64,000 bases of DNA. Source: Ifrita kowaldi (taxonomy: Eukaryota > Chordata > Aves > Passeriformes > Cinclosomatidae). The position numbers and the translations under genes are program-made. The notes under the pieces were generated by a model. It made no database searches. It saw only the letters and a list, made by a program, of their open reading frames with translations, and was not told the DNA's origin. Of this stretch, positions 1 to 12,795 are shown piece by piece. Location of the stretch: NCBI GenBank assembly GCA_013398055.1, contig VZRS01014874.1, forward strand, positions 1 to 64,000. The letters run 5' to 3'. The stretch's first letter is position 1; the number at the start of each line of letters is the position of its first letter.

Positions 1-1099
1 CAAACTCCACAGCTGTAGTGGGAGCCACCTGACCTTTTGGCAGGCAGGGAGTGCAGAGCTACAGGGTAGCAAAGATTCAGTGCAGTGGCAAAAGAATGGC
101 GGGGGTGGGGCAGTGGTGACCCAGCTTCCAACAGGGCAGGGAAAGGCAGGCTCAGGGTCCTGGGGGTTTTCCTCTGAGGCACTGAAGCAGATGGAAAAGA
201 GTCCCTCTTTTAGTGAGGTAGGGTGTTAACAAGCTCCCAGTGCAATGGCCTCTCCCACGAGCAGAGCTCCACTCATGGTAGAAGAAAGGCAGCAGAAGGC
301 AGAACCCAGCAGTGGTGATGAATTCTCCCCACAGTGACTGCAGCCTCTCTCCCCTCCTAATGCTGAGAGGACAAGAGAGCTAGGGGCTGCACTCAACTGC
401 ATTTTCTCAGTCCAAATCTCACAGCATCTCTGCCTTCCATGAGGAACCCCAGGTAAAAGATAGTAGCCAGCTGCAACCCTCCCCTGACCTGTGGCCGTAT
501 CTTTTGTCTCTCTTAAGTATCCAGGCATTATTGTCTCTTAGCAACATGTATGGGGGAAAATTCCTTAAGAGAAAAAAAAAATCAAAAGGAGAACTACAAC
601 TCCAACACCTTGTATAGAGTGTCCTATCTGTGGTCTTAAGCATGAAATCCATTTTTTTCTTAACTGACCCATTTTTAATAGTCTTGCGTGAGGCACAGTC
701 GTTCCCCTAGATCTCATAGATGACTCTGCTATGACACCAGTGACTTACAGTCACAGAAATTACATCAGTTCTTTATCTGTATAATAGTGAATAACTGGGT
801 TTCAGCTGCATTCTGCCAAGTCTGCTCTGCAGCCACCTCCCTGCAGTCTTTCTGCTTACTGTCCTTGAAAATGAGAAGTGAAAGAAAAACCCAGGTTGAG
901 TTTGTTCTCTGACAAATTTGATGCAGTTGGGCAGGAAGTGCCCATATTTATCAAAGATAGTGTAAATATGGTGATGTGAAAATGCAGTGGTGTCAGCTTC
1001 ATTTAATCTTTGAACTAAGATTCCAATTGGCAGTTAACTACCGGGTAATGTCTTGATGTCCCAAATGGACAGCAGTGATGATTGGTGTGCTCAAGATTT
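1..1099. other. Upstream UVRAG intron, nothing recognised
   Basis: The first 430 bases are relatively GC-rich and the rest is AT-rich. No UVRAG exon, tRNA or repeat family was recognised. It should belong to the intron before the exon at 11079, because the preceding conserved exon was not found anywhere to its left in the window. Confidence 0.5.
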
Positions 1100-1988
1100 G
1101 GGATTGTGACCAGCACTGTTTAACTTCTTAGTCAATGATGTGGACAATGAGATGGACTTTGCCAATGACAGCAAGCTGTGTGGTTCTAGAAAGAAGTGAT
1201 GGCATGCAGAGAGACCTGGACAGGCTGAAGAGGTGGGCCTGTGCCAGCTTTGTGAAGTTCAATCAGGCCAAGTGCAAGGTGCTGCACTGGGATAGGAACA
1301 ATCCCAAGCACGAGTTCAGGCTGGGTAGAGAATGGATTGAGAGCAGCCCTGAGGAGAAGGACAGTGGGTGGATGAGAAGCTGGACATACCCTGACCATGT
1401 GCGCTGGCACCCAGAAGCCCCCATGTGCTGGGCTGATCCCATGGCATGGCAGCAGTGGAGGGGGGAATTCTGCTCCTGTGTCTCACTCTGGTGAGACCCC
1501 ACCTGCAGAGTTGCCTCTAGCTCTGGGGTCCAGCATCAGAAGGATGTGGAGTTGCTGGAGAGAGTCCAGAGGAGGCCAGAGAGGAGCTCCAAGGGCTGGA
1601 GCCCCTCTGCTCTGGAGGCAGCCTCAAGAACAGAAGGCTCCAAGGAGACCTGACAGCCCCTTCCGGTGGATAAAGGGGCTCCAGGAGAGCTACAGAGGGA
1701 TTTTGGACAAGGGACTGGAGTGATAGGACAAGGGAGAATGGCCTCCTGCTGCCAGAGGGCAGGTTTAGATGGGATATTGGGAAGAAATTCTTCCCTGTGA
1801 GGGTGGTGAGGCCCTGGCAGAGGCTGCCCAGAGAAGCTGTGGCTGCCCCATCCCTAGAAATCTGCAGGGGCAGGTAGGATGGGGCTTGGAGCAACCAGGT
1901 CTAGTGAGAGGCATCCCTGCCCATGGCAGGGGGTTGGAACTAGAGGGATTTTAAGGTCCCTTCCAACGCAAACCATTTTGTGATAATT
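1100..1988 (+). pseudogene. CR1 LINE fragment: reverse transcriptase C-terminal end and 3' UTR
   Basis: About 890 bp of the avian non-LTR retrotransposon CR1 in sense orientation, the longest CR1 copy here. Starting at CTGTTTAAC (about 1119) it reads LFNFLVNDVDNEMDF followed by FAND, a decayed version of the FADD catalytic box of the CR1 reverse transcriptase. Further on come RDLDRLKRW, FNQAKCKVLH and EWIESSPEEKD, typical of the CR1 RT C terminus, interrupted by frameshifts and stops. The final part (about 1790-1985) is the CR1 3' UTR ending near TTTTGTGATAATTAA, a worn octamer tail. The 5' part is missing, as is usual for CR1. It is dead and lies within a UVRAG intron. Confidence 0.9.
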
Positions 1989-2384
1989 AAGTGTTCTTAA
2001 AACGTATGTGTCCTAATTTAGCTTGTAAAGCTGCAAATATTATTGGTGCTTGAAGTTCTGAATCACTTGGAAAGTTAAGGCTATGTAACATGATTCCAAA
2101 CTAGGTTTGGAATTTTACTTAGATTTGCCAAATGAGATGTAATATAATATTTAAATTGTGCCACACTTCAGCCTGTGCAAGACAGTTGGATGTGATGTGT
2201 CAAAACCATTATTTTACTGACTTCTTCCCTTAAGAGCTTTCTGAACTAGAGATTAAACTTTGAGACTTTAATATAATTTGGGATATGGCAGAGGTCTGAA
2301 CAGAAGAGAGAACAAAATATCTAAAACATATGGTGTATTGCCAAAGTAGAAGCAGGTGAAAGCAGTTAAAAATGAAGCAATTTC

Positions 2385-4705
2385 ATAAGCTTTAAAAATA
2401 GTTTGTATTAAAGGCAGGTGGCTATAGACAATGAAAGTGGGCCACCAGTATGTTGGTACAAAAAGTGATATTTCTGCATGCAGAGTTCATAAATCACAGA
2501 ACACAACAGTAAATGTATTTGGACTTGAATTCGTAAAAGATACTTGAGGTCTGAAATAAATGTATGGAATAAGGATTCTTTCAACTTTCCCTAACATTTA
2601 CCATCTGCCTGAACCAGGAATCCTGTAGTGATTTACTTGTGTGTTCATCAAGCACCGAAGTGGCTATGTAAAGCAGCTAAAGATGAGCTAAGGATATGAA
2701 ATTAAATGAGATCTTGATGGTTGATGAGTACTTGTCAGGGGCAGCTGGGAGAGCTAGGACAGTGAAGAGTTTTTAGTGGTTAGAGTAGAATACTTAGCAC
2801 AATTTATTTGAGTTGTAAGAATGGTCTAATGCTTAAAACACCACAAGTAGTCTAATCATAGTTTTAGCTTTGAAACAGGCCTCTGGTTTTCCAGAATCAG
2901 TATCTGTGGACAACTTTAAAAGATCTCTGTCGCTCTTGAGGCGGTCACGACACATGCAGACACACCAACTGCTCTGGGCAAAAGTTTATCTTTAATACTA
3001 CGTAGCCTCTTTTATACAGTTCCTTAGCTGTTTACATGGTTTTGAAGCACAACAAACTTGATTCAACCAATCACCATACCCCACTATGTGAACACAGGAT
3101 AGTCACACAGCGTTTTTCTGCCTGTAATTCAGCTATGCCTCTTTCCCATGGTTCTTCTCCAACCGAACAGGCCTGAGCCATGGTTTTACAAAGGCAACAA
3201 GGCCTTCATTTTATAAGATTTTACCTATATGCCACAGATATCTTTTTCTGTAGTCAGTTTTCTGGTTTTTAAATACATCAGTATTAGTGAGCAGTTTTGG
3301 TTGAAGACACTGTATTAGGAAATTGTTGCCTGTGCTCTTACCAAAACCAGGAGTTTAGTCCATTCAAAAGTCAGTAAGAGATGGGTTGCAACCCTTTCTT
3401 TTGTTAAGAAATAAATAGTACTCCTTATAAGGAAAAAAACCCCACCAGAACGGATTATAGATATGAACTGCAGGCATCACACCTCAAACTGTGAACATGA
3501 AAATGGAAAATCCTTGCAAGAGGCTTTTCTTTACCATCTGCCCCTGAAATTTGTCGGTTTTACTTTCAGTAGCACATGAGCACAGTCTCTTTCATTACAT
3601 CTTGAATCATGGAAAAGACTTAAATTAACAGTGGAAGATGACTTAAACATTATCTTTCTAACCCAAGGAAGGATGAAGTTTATGTAGAGGAAGGTTTTAC
3701 CATAGCTGAGTGTACAGGGCAGTTTGAACTTGTCTTAGAGGTGATACATTAGGCTTCCTTGGCCTGTAGCTTTATGATTACAGGATGATCTCCTTGTACC
3801 TGGATGAGCAGCAACACGGAGTGGTGGCTTGTGGTCTCATGGAGTGGGCTGCAGCCTCTGGATCAGATTTCTGAAGGGATGCCATGGAATCACAGAGCCG
3901 ACTTCCGGCAGAAATGCCTTCAGGCCCCTAGACAAGCACAGCTGGCAAAAGTGTTCATCTGAAATCCTGTCTGCTGCTCCTGTACTGCCACCAGACCACA
4001 AATGTGTTTAGACATATTCAGGAATCCTTCTTGAACTAAAAACTGGAATTTGCCTTGGTTTGACACAGATTTCTGTTCAGCTGTTTGCATCTGAATGAGT
4101 CAACTGGAGTAGAAATGCTGACAACTGGCCACCATTGGTTTTTCATGTTCACTGGAAACACATATAATAGGTTTCTCTTTTTTAATAGAAAGACTTTTAA
4201 ACCAGAGTGGATGATTTAGTATCCTGTCTAGTCTTTTTAACCTTGATGTGATTTACTGTAATGAGATTATACTTTGTTTTTAAGTTTCTTAGAGTTATGT
4301 GTGTTTCTTATGTCTACAGAGTGTTCTACTTGATTAAACACCATGTTAAAATAAAGTCTAATTAGGCTGAAGACTAACTCCAAAGGAACAGCTCCCTGAG
4401 AGTCCTGTTGATGGTGTAGTTGGGTACCTTTAAGCTTGGTACCTACCAGAATGATATATTTTATGCAAATATTCAAACTAACTATTTAAAAACTTAGCAC
4501 TTGTGAAGTGTGGTGAGGTCCTTGAGGGACAAGTGTTGATGGTAGTGTGCTGGTTCTGTAGTTTCAGTGTGGCCTATAGGTAGAATTTCAGCCCTGTTTT
4601 TTATTTAAAAGTCTGACTTGCTATTACTTTTCCCCATCAGGGTAACTATGAACCAAGCACATAACCTCTGCCTCACTTTTTCTTTTTCACAATTCTATTG
4701 AGCCT
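2385..4705. repeat. Tandem duplication, copy 1 (2,321 bp)
   Basis: This block recurs at 4707-7027 with a constant offset of 2,322 bases and no difference that I could see on reading. Both copies start ATAAGCTTTAAAAATAG and end CTATTGAGCCT, and one N (4706) separates them. The content is AT-rich intron plus a solo LTR. The small open frames at 3829-4011 (+) and 4267-4476 (-) are duplicated with it and are not genes. Confidence 0.97.
2928..3236 (-). mobile_element. Solo LTR of an endogenous retrovirus (copy 1)
   Basis: A 309-bp block bounded by TGTCGC..GCCACA. Read on the - strand it starts TGTGGCATATAGG and has a TATA-like box (TATAAA opposite 3011-3016). It then has an ATTAAAG poly(A)-type signal (opposite 2990-2996) and ends GAGCGACA. 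Six-base flanks GATCTC (2922-2927) and GATATC (3237-3242) match at 5 of 6 positions and look like a target-site duplication. No internal retroviral sequence is attached. The family was not identified; 6-bp duplications are typical of class II (ERVK-like) elements. Confidence 0.7.
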
Positions 4706-4706
4706 N
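4706..4706. other. Ambiguous base N at duplication junction
   Basis: The only N noticed in the window. It falls exactly between the two 2,321-bp copies, so it marks an assembly joint. Confidence 0.98.
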
Positions 4707-7027
4707 ATAAGCTTTAAAAATAGTTTGTATTAAAGGCAGGTGGCTATAGACAATGAAAGTGGGCCACCAGTATGTTGGTACAAAAAGTGATATTTCTGCA
4801 TGCAGAGTTCATAAATCACAGAACACAACAGTAAATGTATTTGGACTTGAATTCGTAAAAGATACTTGAGGTCTGAAATAAATGTATGGAATAAGGATTC
4901 TTTCAACTTTCCCTAACATTTACCATCTGCCTGAACCAGGAATCCTGTAGTGATTTACTTGTGTGTTCATCAAGCACCGAAGTGGCTATGTAAAGCAGCT
5001 AAAGATGAGCTAAGGATATGAAATTAAATGAGATCTTGATGGTTGATGAGTACTTGTCAGGGGCAGCTGGGAGAGCTAGGACAGTGAAGAGTTTTTAGTG
5101 GTTAGAGTAGAATACTTAGCACAATTTATTTGAGTTGTAAGAATGGTCTAATGCTTAAAACACCACAAGTAGTCTAATCATAGTTTTAGCTTTGAAACAG
5201 GCCTCTGGTTTTCCAGAATCAGTATCTGTGGACAACTTTAAAAGATCTCTGTCGCTCTTGAGGCGGTCACGACACATGCAGACACACCAACTGCTCTGGG
5301 CAAAAGTTTATCTTTAATACTACGTAGCCTCTTTTATACAGTTCCTTAGCTGTTTACATGGTTTTGAAGCACAACAAACTTGATTCAACCAATCACCATA
5401 CCCCACTATGTGAACACAGGATAGTCACACAGCGTTTTTCTGCCTGTAATTCAGCTATGCCTCTTTCCCATGGTTCTTCTCCAACCGAACAGGCCTGAGC
5501 CATGGTTTTACAAAGGCAACAAGGCCTTCATTTTATAAGATTTTACCTATATGCCACAGATATCTTTTTCTGTAGTCAGTTTTCTGGTTTTTAAATACAT
5601 CAGTATTAGTGAGCAGTTTTGGTTGAAGACACTGTATTAGGAAATTGTTGCCTGTGCTCTTACCAAAACCAGGAGTTTAGTCCATTCAAAAGTCAGTAAG
5701 AGATGGGTTGCAACCCTTTCTTTTGTTAAGAAATAAATAGTACTCCTTATAAGGAAAAAAACCCCACCAGAACGGATTATAGATATGAACTGCAGGCATC
5801 ACACCTCAAACTGTGAACATGAAAATGGAAAATCCTTGCAAGAGGCTTTTCTTTACCATCTGCCCCTGAAATTTGTCGGTTTTACTTTCAGTAGCACATG
5901 AGCACAGTCTCTTTCATTACATCTTGAATCATGGAAAAGACTTAAATTAACAGTGGAAGATGACTTAAACATTATCTTTCTAACCCAAGGAAGGATGAAG
6001 TTTATGTAGAGGAAGGTTTTACCATAGCTGAGTGTACAGGGCAGTTTGAACTTGTCTTAGAGGTGATACATTAGGCTTCCTTGGCCTGTAGCTTTATGAT
6101 TACAGGATGATCTCCTTGTACCTGGATGAGCAGCAACACGGAGTGGTGGCTTGTGGTCTCATGGAGTGGGCTGCAGCCTCTGGATCAGATTTCTGAAGGG
6201 ATGCCATGGAATCACAGAGCCGACTTCCGGCAGAAATGCCTTCAGGCCCCTAGACAAGCACAGCTGGCAAAAGTGTTCATCTGAAATCCTGTCTGCTGCT
6301 CCTGTACTGCCACCAGACCACAAATGTGTTTAGACATATTCAGGAATCCTTCTTGAACTAAAAACTGGAATTTGCCTTGGTTTGACACAGATTTCTGTTC
6401 AGCTGTTTGCATCTGAATGAGTCAACTGGAGTAGAAATGCTGACAACTGGCCACCATTGGTTTTTCATGTTCACTGGAAACACATATAATAGGTTTCTCT
6501 TTTTTAATAGAAAGACTTTTAAACCAGAGTGGATGATTTAGTATCCTGTCTAGTCTTTTTAACCTTGATGTGATTTACTGTAATGAGATTATACTTTGTT
6601 TTTAAGTTTCTTAGAGTTATGTGTGTTTCTTATGTCTACAGAGTGTTCTACTTGATTAAACACCATGTTAAAATAAAGTCTAATTAGGCTGAAGACTAAC
6701 TCCAAAGGAACAGCTCCCTGAGAGTCCTGTTGATGGTGTAGTTGGGTACCTTTAAGCTTGGTACCTACCAGAATGATATATTTTATGCAAATATTCAAAC
6801 TAACTATTTAAAAACTTAGCACTTGTGAAGTGTGGTGAGGTCCTTGAGGGACAAGTGTTGATGGTAGTGTGCTGGTTCTGTAGTTTCAGTGTGGCCTATA
6901 GGTAGAATTTCAGCCCTGTTTTTTATTTAAAAGTCTGACTTGCTATTACTTTTCCCCATCAGGGTAACTATGAACCAAGCACATAACCTCTGCCTCACTT
7001 TTTCTTTTTCACAATTCTATTGAGCCT
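4707..7027. repeat. Tandem duplication, copy 2 (2,321 bp)
   Basis: Second copy of 2385-4705 in the same orientation, directly after the single N at 4706. It continues without a break into unique intron after 7027. Identity this high with an N at the joint suggests an unresolved scaffold overlap rather than a biological duplication. Confidence 0.97.
5250..5558 (-). mobile_element. Solo LTR (duplicate copy 2)
   Basis: The same LTR as at 2928-3236, shifted by exactly 2,322 bases with its flanks. It is present because the surrounding block is duplicated and is not an independent insertion. Confidence 0.7.
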
Positions 7028-10000
7028 TGACCTGCTCACACTTGTTTCCTTACTCATTGCATATCAGCAGATCCTCCATAGGTTTGAATATTTGAGTATT
7101 AGGTGCCTTTGATGGAAAAGTGAGTTTTAAGCTGAAGAGTTCTTTATCCAGTAGATGATGTCTGTTTAGGAAGTGTGGCAGGAATTAATAGGGAATGGAT
7201 TGAAATAAAGTGGTCGATAATGACTTGCTGGAATTAAGATTGCAGGTAGAAAGGAGGGGCTTATTCTTGGGAACTCTCCAAGTAGGAGAGATGGGAGAGA
7301 GGTCAAGTGGGTGAGGATGAGAGAGTTAAGGTTAGGGCAGATGAACTGTCATCTCTATTCTAAGCTCTGCTAAAAAGAATTTGTTCAGAGATTATTAAAA
7401 GTGTCTTTTAGCTGCTTCTATTATTTTGGGTTTTATTTTTTTTTTCTTGTCACCTGTAAGAAATGACAATCAAAACCTCTTCTTGTGGGGCTGGGAATGC
7501 TTGGGTCTTGAACATAATAGTGTTGGTTCACTAGGGGAGAAACTGTTCAGTCATTGTGGCATCACTGTGGAAAAATACAAGTTTTGTCCAAAGTGACATG
7601 CCATGGAAGGGGATATGAGCTATGTGCCTAAAAACGTCCTGCATGTGTTTTGTGGTTTATTATGGATATGCAGTGTGATGCAGCTGGGTAATACTGGTCA
7701 TCTGACTTGTATCCCAGTGAGCCCTATAAAACAGAACGTGGCTCAAAAAGAAATTAGTAAAAACTTAGTGTTTATTACAGTACTATAGGATTAAATAAGC
7801 AAAATGTGAGACTCCCAAAACAAATGTAAGCTTTTAAGATCAAGAATCTTCTTTATGTTATCTTAAACCTTCAAGGCACATATTGACCATCTGGTTCAAA
7901 TCAGTCTGGTGTGCAGTTTTGATCACTTTTATCCAGAGTTCTCCACCTTCTAAATTCAGAGTGGGGCTTGTTTAATTTCAGCATCTCTGGCACAAGTCTC
8001 ATAGATCCTAAAGCCACCTTTCTGCATGCCTGCTGGCTGATTATTTCCTTAATCACTCCTAGTCCTTGTGCTTTTCCCCAGCGCAGGCTCTTATCATTGC
8101 TGACGTGTCTTGAAAGCAGTGGAAACACCAGCTGCAGAAGCAGTTCCAAATGGGGTAAACCTGTTACGAGTTACTAAACATGGTGGGTTTTTTCTTGCAT
8201 CAGGTTAATGTTTTCTAAACCAAGATCTTCTTTATGAGTCACTATTAAAACTACTACTGCTGTATTACCTTGCTTTTTATATTCAGAAATAGATCATCTA
8301 CTGTAAACTCAGGGTGTGTGAGCACTGTATTTTAAGAAGTCCACATGCTATTGATATGTCATATTCCGTAGTTGTATGTAAATGTCAACATATTTTCACA
8401 AAGGCACGTGTTGACCCTTACTGAGTAGAAGCTGTTTTGTTCATAATTCCTGCCTGTTCACATGGCAGATGTATGTTTTCCTAGAGTATCTAAATACTAC
8501 TCTGAGGAGGACCAGAGCTCAACTTCTGAGCTCTGTTCTGTACTGAGAACAAATTTCCAACACTTGATAACTTCTCTCGGATGTTCTTTTCTGTTGATTA
8601 TAGAAAGGGTACCTGTAGCTTGTGTTTTTTCTTCTTTCCACTAAATATATCACACTCCTTCAAATTTTTCATCTCAGAATAAGTATCTATGTTTTGCTTT
8701 AAATGACCTTAGTGATTTTTTTCCCCCAAATATATCAGCAAGAATGGAAAGAAGGAAGGTGCACTTTGGAGTAGAATAGGTAGGTGAATGCCATTCTGAT
8801 TTTTATCAAGAGTTTTGTGATTATAAAAATAATAAAATAGTGTTTTTCAGAAGTATTTAGTATAACTAAATCCTTACACAGCAGACTCAGCTTTTTGCAG
8901 CATGCTGAAGGGAGAGATTAAGCTTACAGTTAGTGCTTTTCTATGGAGCAGGCAAGAATTTCATGTAGGGAGGCAGCAGTTCAAGTTGGGTTTAATTATA
9001 CTCGCTGAAGCACTATATAAAGTGTTCAGGTTCCTCTCCCTTGAGCATATTGCTTGTGACCAGGTTTAATGGGCAAGCAAGATAACACACAAAGAGAGAG
9101 GCATAAAACTCAGTAATATTTTTCTCTTGAGTCATAAATGTATATATGCAGAGACATCCACTGACAATTTTCAAGACTTACATGTAAATGATTATGTTGT
9201 GAAACCTGACCTGAGGATGTACGTGGTTTAAAGCCTTTCAAGATTAATTAGTGGAAGTTAAAGGATAGAAATGTGAATATTGGCAAAGAAGCAGGATCAA
9301 CATGATAAGCAGAAAAGCCTGATTTTCCCTTTTAAAAAGGAAATGTGTGGGAGATCTCAGTGAGCACCATAAACCAGTTATTACCCCTTTTCTATGCTGC
9401 ACAGATCGAAGAGCTCTGTGTATAGTAATAAAATACGTGGTTCCCATTACCAGTGACTTAATGAAATGCTACCTTCTAGGGAAACGTGGTTTATGTTCCT
9501 AATGGTGCTTTTATTGTAAAAAAATTGGTTAGTTTTAGACTGTTAATTGTAAAGTTATCCTTTAAATCTAAGCCTTGTTCTCTCTGGGTAGTGTACTTGG
9601 AGTTACTGAAATGAATTCCTCTTGCTTTGTGTTTTACACTTGGAGTAACGTGTTGTAGAATTTTAGTAGCATGTGTTCATTTGGAAAAGTTTCATTTTCT
9701 TGCATGGGGAACTAGTTTGATTTATAGATCTATAAAGCAAGATGAGCTAGGTATATACTATTTACAGAGATTTTTATGTTCTTTGACTTAAAGCCTAGCA
9801 AGTTTGAAAGTAGCATAAAACCTGAAGCTGACGTCTCAATATTTGATCTACTGTGATTGTGACCTGTTAACCTTTAGCTTTAATGGCGCTATATAATTCT
9901 TAATAGTTGCAGATGTACTCCACTGTGGGGCTGATGGATGATAAAATCCACTTTGCCTAATCACCTGTCCAGAATGTGTGTTGTTTCTAGTAGATATTGA

Positions 10001-11078
10001 TGTCCTGTATTTGTTATGTTATGTTTGAGAGAGACTTTGGTTTCTGGTGTCGTGTGGGGCTTATGCGGATAATTCATTCAGCGTCTTGATTAGGAGCTGC
10101 AGGATGTGGTTCGTGAAAAGGCAAAAGCTTGAGTCACGCTGTAGTTCCCATAAAAATAAATTTTAATTTGTACTAAGATTGCTGAATTGACCATAATGAC
10201 CTCATAATCTCTGGTGCTGAGGAGGAGTCAAGAGACAGTCCTTAGAAGTACAGGGTAGAGCTGTTAAAACTGTTTGAGAGTGCTTCACTTAAGCAGAGGT
10301 TCTTTAAGCAGACATGTAAAATTATATTCTTTAATGCAGAAACTGTCGAAGAGTTTCAGTATTTAAGGGACTAATGCTTTAGTTACCTTGTCTCACATAG
10401 CAGTGCCATGCTATGTTCTTATAAGCTGTTTGCTACATGTGGGTGTTTAAAATGGTGAGCAATATTTATTATGTAGGAAAAATAAAGATCAGTAATATAA
10501 TATTTGCAAGGGCCATAGGGATATATGATGCTCTGACTCAAGCCTTTGGGGTGTGTGTGAAGTTTGTTGAATCACTTCTATTCTGAGTGTTGTTCTGGTA
10601 AGTGAGCCTGCAGATTTCTTCTCTGTGTAAAGTGTTTTGTGCTCTGTCAATCACAGGATAATGATCAAAAGAGAACACGTTTTTTAAAAGATTGTTTCTG
10701 TTTGGAAATGAGCTAACCAAATGTGACTGGCTGAATGCAGGGGGATGATGTGGGATCTGGAATTGTGCTATGTGCTTCTTAAATTACACTTTGATTGGTG
10801 AAAGGGATGTTGCAGCGCTGGGGGAATCGTAAAGTGTCTTTTAAAAACCTGAAATACTTTAAAAAATGGAATTCCATAGCTGGGTTTTGACATCAGTTTT
10901 TAAATGCTGATTGACTGGAGTTGCAGAGGGTTCCTAAGTACATCCTATATAGTCAGCAAGGGAAGCTTTTTAAATCTTTACCTTCTCAGAAAAGGAATCT
11001 GGGGCTTTTTGAAGTTTACATAAGCATCTGAATAATTTCACCTTAAATGCTTTTCCTCCCTTTTGTTTTTCCCGTCAG
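7028..11078. other. UVRAG intron, unique sequence
   Basis: AT-rich intronic DNA between the duplicated block and the exon at 11079. I see short T runs but no exon, recognised repeat or RNA gene. Open frames of 60-82 codons on both strands (for example 7603, 7901, 7968, 8462) show no known domain. Confidence 0.6.
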
Positions 11079-11157
11079 ATTTCCTTTATATCCCAAAGGA
11101 GGGGAGAAGCTTCAGTTTGAATATGGAGTTTATCTTCTCAACAAAAATATAGCACAG
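11079..11157 (+). CDS. UVRAG: UVRAG coding exon (third from last)
   Basis: This is a 79-bp internal exon of UVRAG, the UV radiation resistance-associated protein. UVRAG is a subunit of the Beclin 1/VPS34 class III PI3-kinase complex II and also engages class C VPS/HOPS in endosome and autophagosome maturation. The exon follows a pyrimidine-rich tract ending in CAG (11076-11078) and is followed by GT (11158). Its first base completes a split codon from an upstream exon outside the window. It then encodes 26 residues, including FPLYPKGGEKLQ and ending NKNIAQ, and stops in phase 0. The text matches the conserved region after the coiled coil in vertebrate UVRAG as I remember it. The ATG at 11047 is intronic and is not a start. 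Probably exon 13 of 15 by analogy with human; the number is inference. Confidence 0.95.
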
Positions 11158-11169
11158 GTTGGTACACTC

Positions 11170-11196
11170 GAGATTATTTATTATTATTATTATTTA
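11170..11196. repeat. (ATT)n microsatellite next to splice donor
   Basis: A short run of TTA/ATT triplets starting about 12 bases after the donor of the UVRAG exon ending at 11157. It is a likely length polymorphism. Confidence 0.8.
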
Positions 11197-12029
11197 TATC
11201 TATTCTCTCCTTGGTGTCAATATGACGTGAGTGTGGATATGCTGTCTTGTGATGCTGCTCTCTGTGGTGAAAACCTGTGAACTAAGAGAAATGTCCTTGA
11301 AAACATTATTTTCACTTACCTTACAGCTTTGTGCTTGAGATTTTCTTGTGGTGCTTAGAGAAGGACTCACCAGAATCTTTTGCTTTTCAAATTGTACATT
11401 CTTTGAGTCTATAGACTTCACACTGTTTTGAAAATTGTAAATATTTTCTGTTTTTTTTATTCTATTGTACTTGAAGATCCATTTGTGTAATTCTTGCTCC
11501 TGTGTCTTTAATTTTGCTCTATTATTACTTCAACTAGTATTCTATCCTTATAAGAAAACACAACACATGGAAAATATGAAGTATTGCAAATGTGTGACTT
11601 CAATTTAAAAAGTCCTCTAATACACCTTAGTTCCTTGTTTTTAATGTATTTTAAGAAACATCCTTTACTCTGGCAAATGCAAGAGACTTTGCAAACTTGT
11701 ATTTGAGATGGCAGTAATACCTGCAAGCTAACACATTTGGTATGGAATTCAGAGAATCTTCAGAAAGCTGGTCTGAAAGAGGCCTGCTGAGGCTGTTTCA
11801 ACTGGTACGTAGTCCTAGAGCAGGGTCAGCTGCTCTTATGCCATCCCTGGTGATGTTCTGTGAAGAAAAGCCTGTGATAGAAGTACTGCTTAGTTCCAGT
11901 GCTTGACTGTCTTGGCCACTGAAGATATCTAATTTCTGACATCAAGTCCAAACCTGTCTTCCCTCTGTTTATATATTGTAATAATCTGATCCATTTAAGT
12001 CTCTTCCTCTTTGCAAAGTTTTATGCATT

Positions 12030-12190
12030 GAAAAACCACTTTTCAACACTCTTGTCTCAAATTCTTCATATGAATCCACATTTTCCTTGAAATGCAGTGC
12101 CCAAAGCTGGATACAGTGAGCAACTGTCACTTTCAAAACGTTGAGTAGGATGGGAGAAATGCTTCCCAGATCTTGTCCTTTTATTTCCAG
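12030..12190 (-). repeat. Ancient CR1-like LINE fragment
   Basis: The segment around TTCCTTGAAATGCAGTGCCC and GCTGGATACAGTGAGCAACTG resembles the antisense of the CR1 RT C-terminal region, in an older and more diverged subfamily than the others here. The boundaries are soft. Confidence 0.5.
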
Positions 12191-12763
12191 TTCATTGGGT
12201 TCTAATGGGTTTGTACTCTTAAAAGCCTAGCAGAATGAATCTTACGATTCTGTGCAACCAGCAGCTCCAGGTATCTTCTGCACAGGAACAAAATAGTCTT
12301 TTCTGAATTTGTGCAGGTGACTCGTTTAATTTACATTTTACATGCTTTACCTTGAATGTGTTCTTTAAGATGAACTCCTTTGTTCTTAATCATGTTTCTG
12401 CTTTGGTGGCATAACACCAGAGATTGGGAACTCAGTCTCAGCTTTATGCTGGCTGCACCTGAGCCTGGACCCAGATTACATGATTAAAATATTGGATAGA
12501 ACTGGGGTTCTGTTATTTAAAGTGGAGCCCTGTTGGAACCCTGAGTTCAGAGAGTTTCAGTCTTTCAGTGCTGACAGGCAATGATCCTCAGAAGCACACT
12601 GCATTTGACCTGAGGCCTTGGGAAAAGCTTCCCAAATTATGTGATAGCACTGAGCTTGTTGCTGTGTAATTAAAGTTACATCACTGGGTGGAATATGTAG
12701 AGATGTAGAAAATTTAGGTTTCTGGGATAATGTAACAAGATGGAGGATTTTGGGTATAGGTTA

Positions 12764-12795
12764 GTTCTTCTTCTTTCTTCTTCCTTCTTCTTCAC
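12764..12795. repeat. (TTC)n polypyrimidine tract
   Basis: Imperfect TTC/CTT repeat of about 30 bases in the UVRAG intron. Confidence 0.75.

Noticed and set aside
3829..6798. Two pairs of identical small proteins (60 and 69 residues) as a duplicated gene family
   Set aside because: They are chance frames within the duplicated block, with no domain and no codon bias.
1..11078. Earlier UVRAG exons in the left 11 kb
   Set aside because: I looked for the exon expected just before 11079 and saw no segment with matching text and splice sites.
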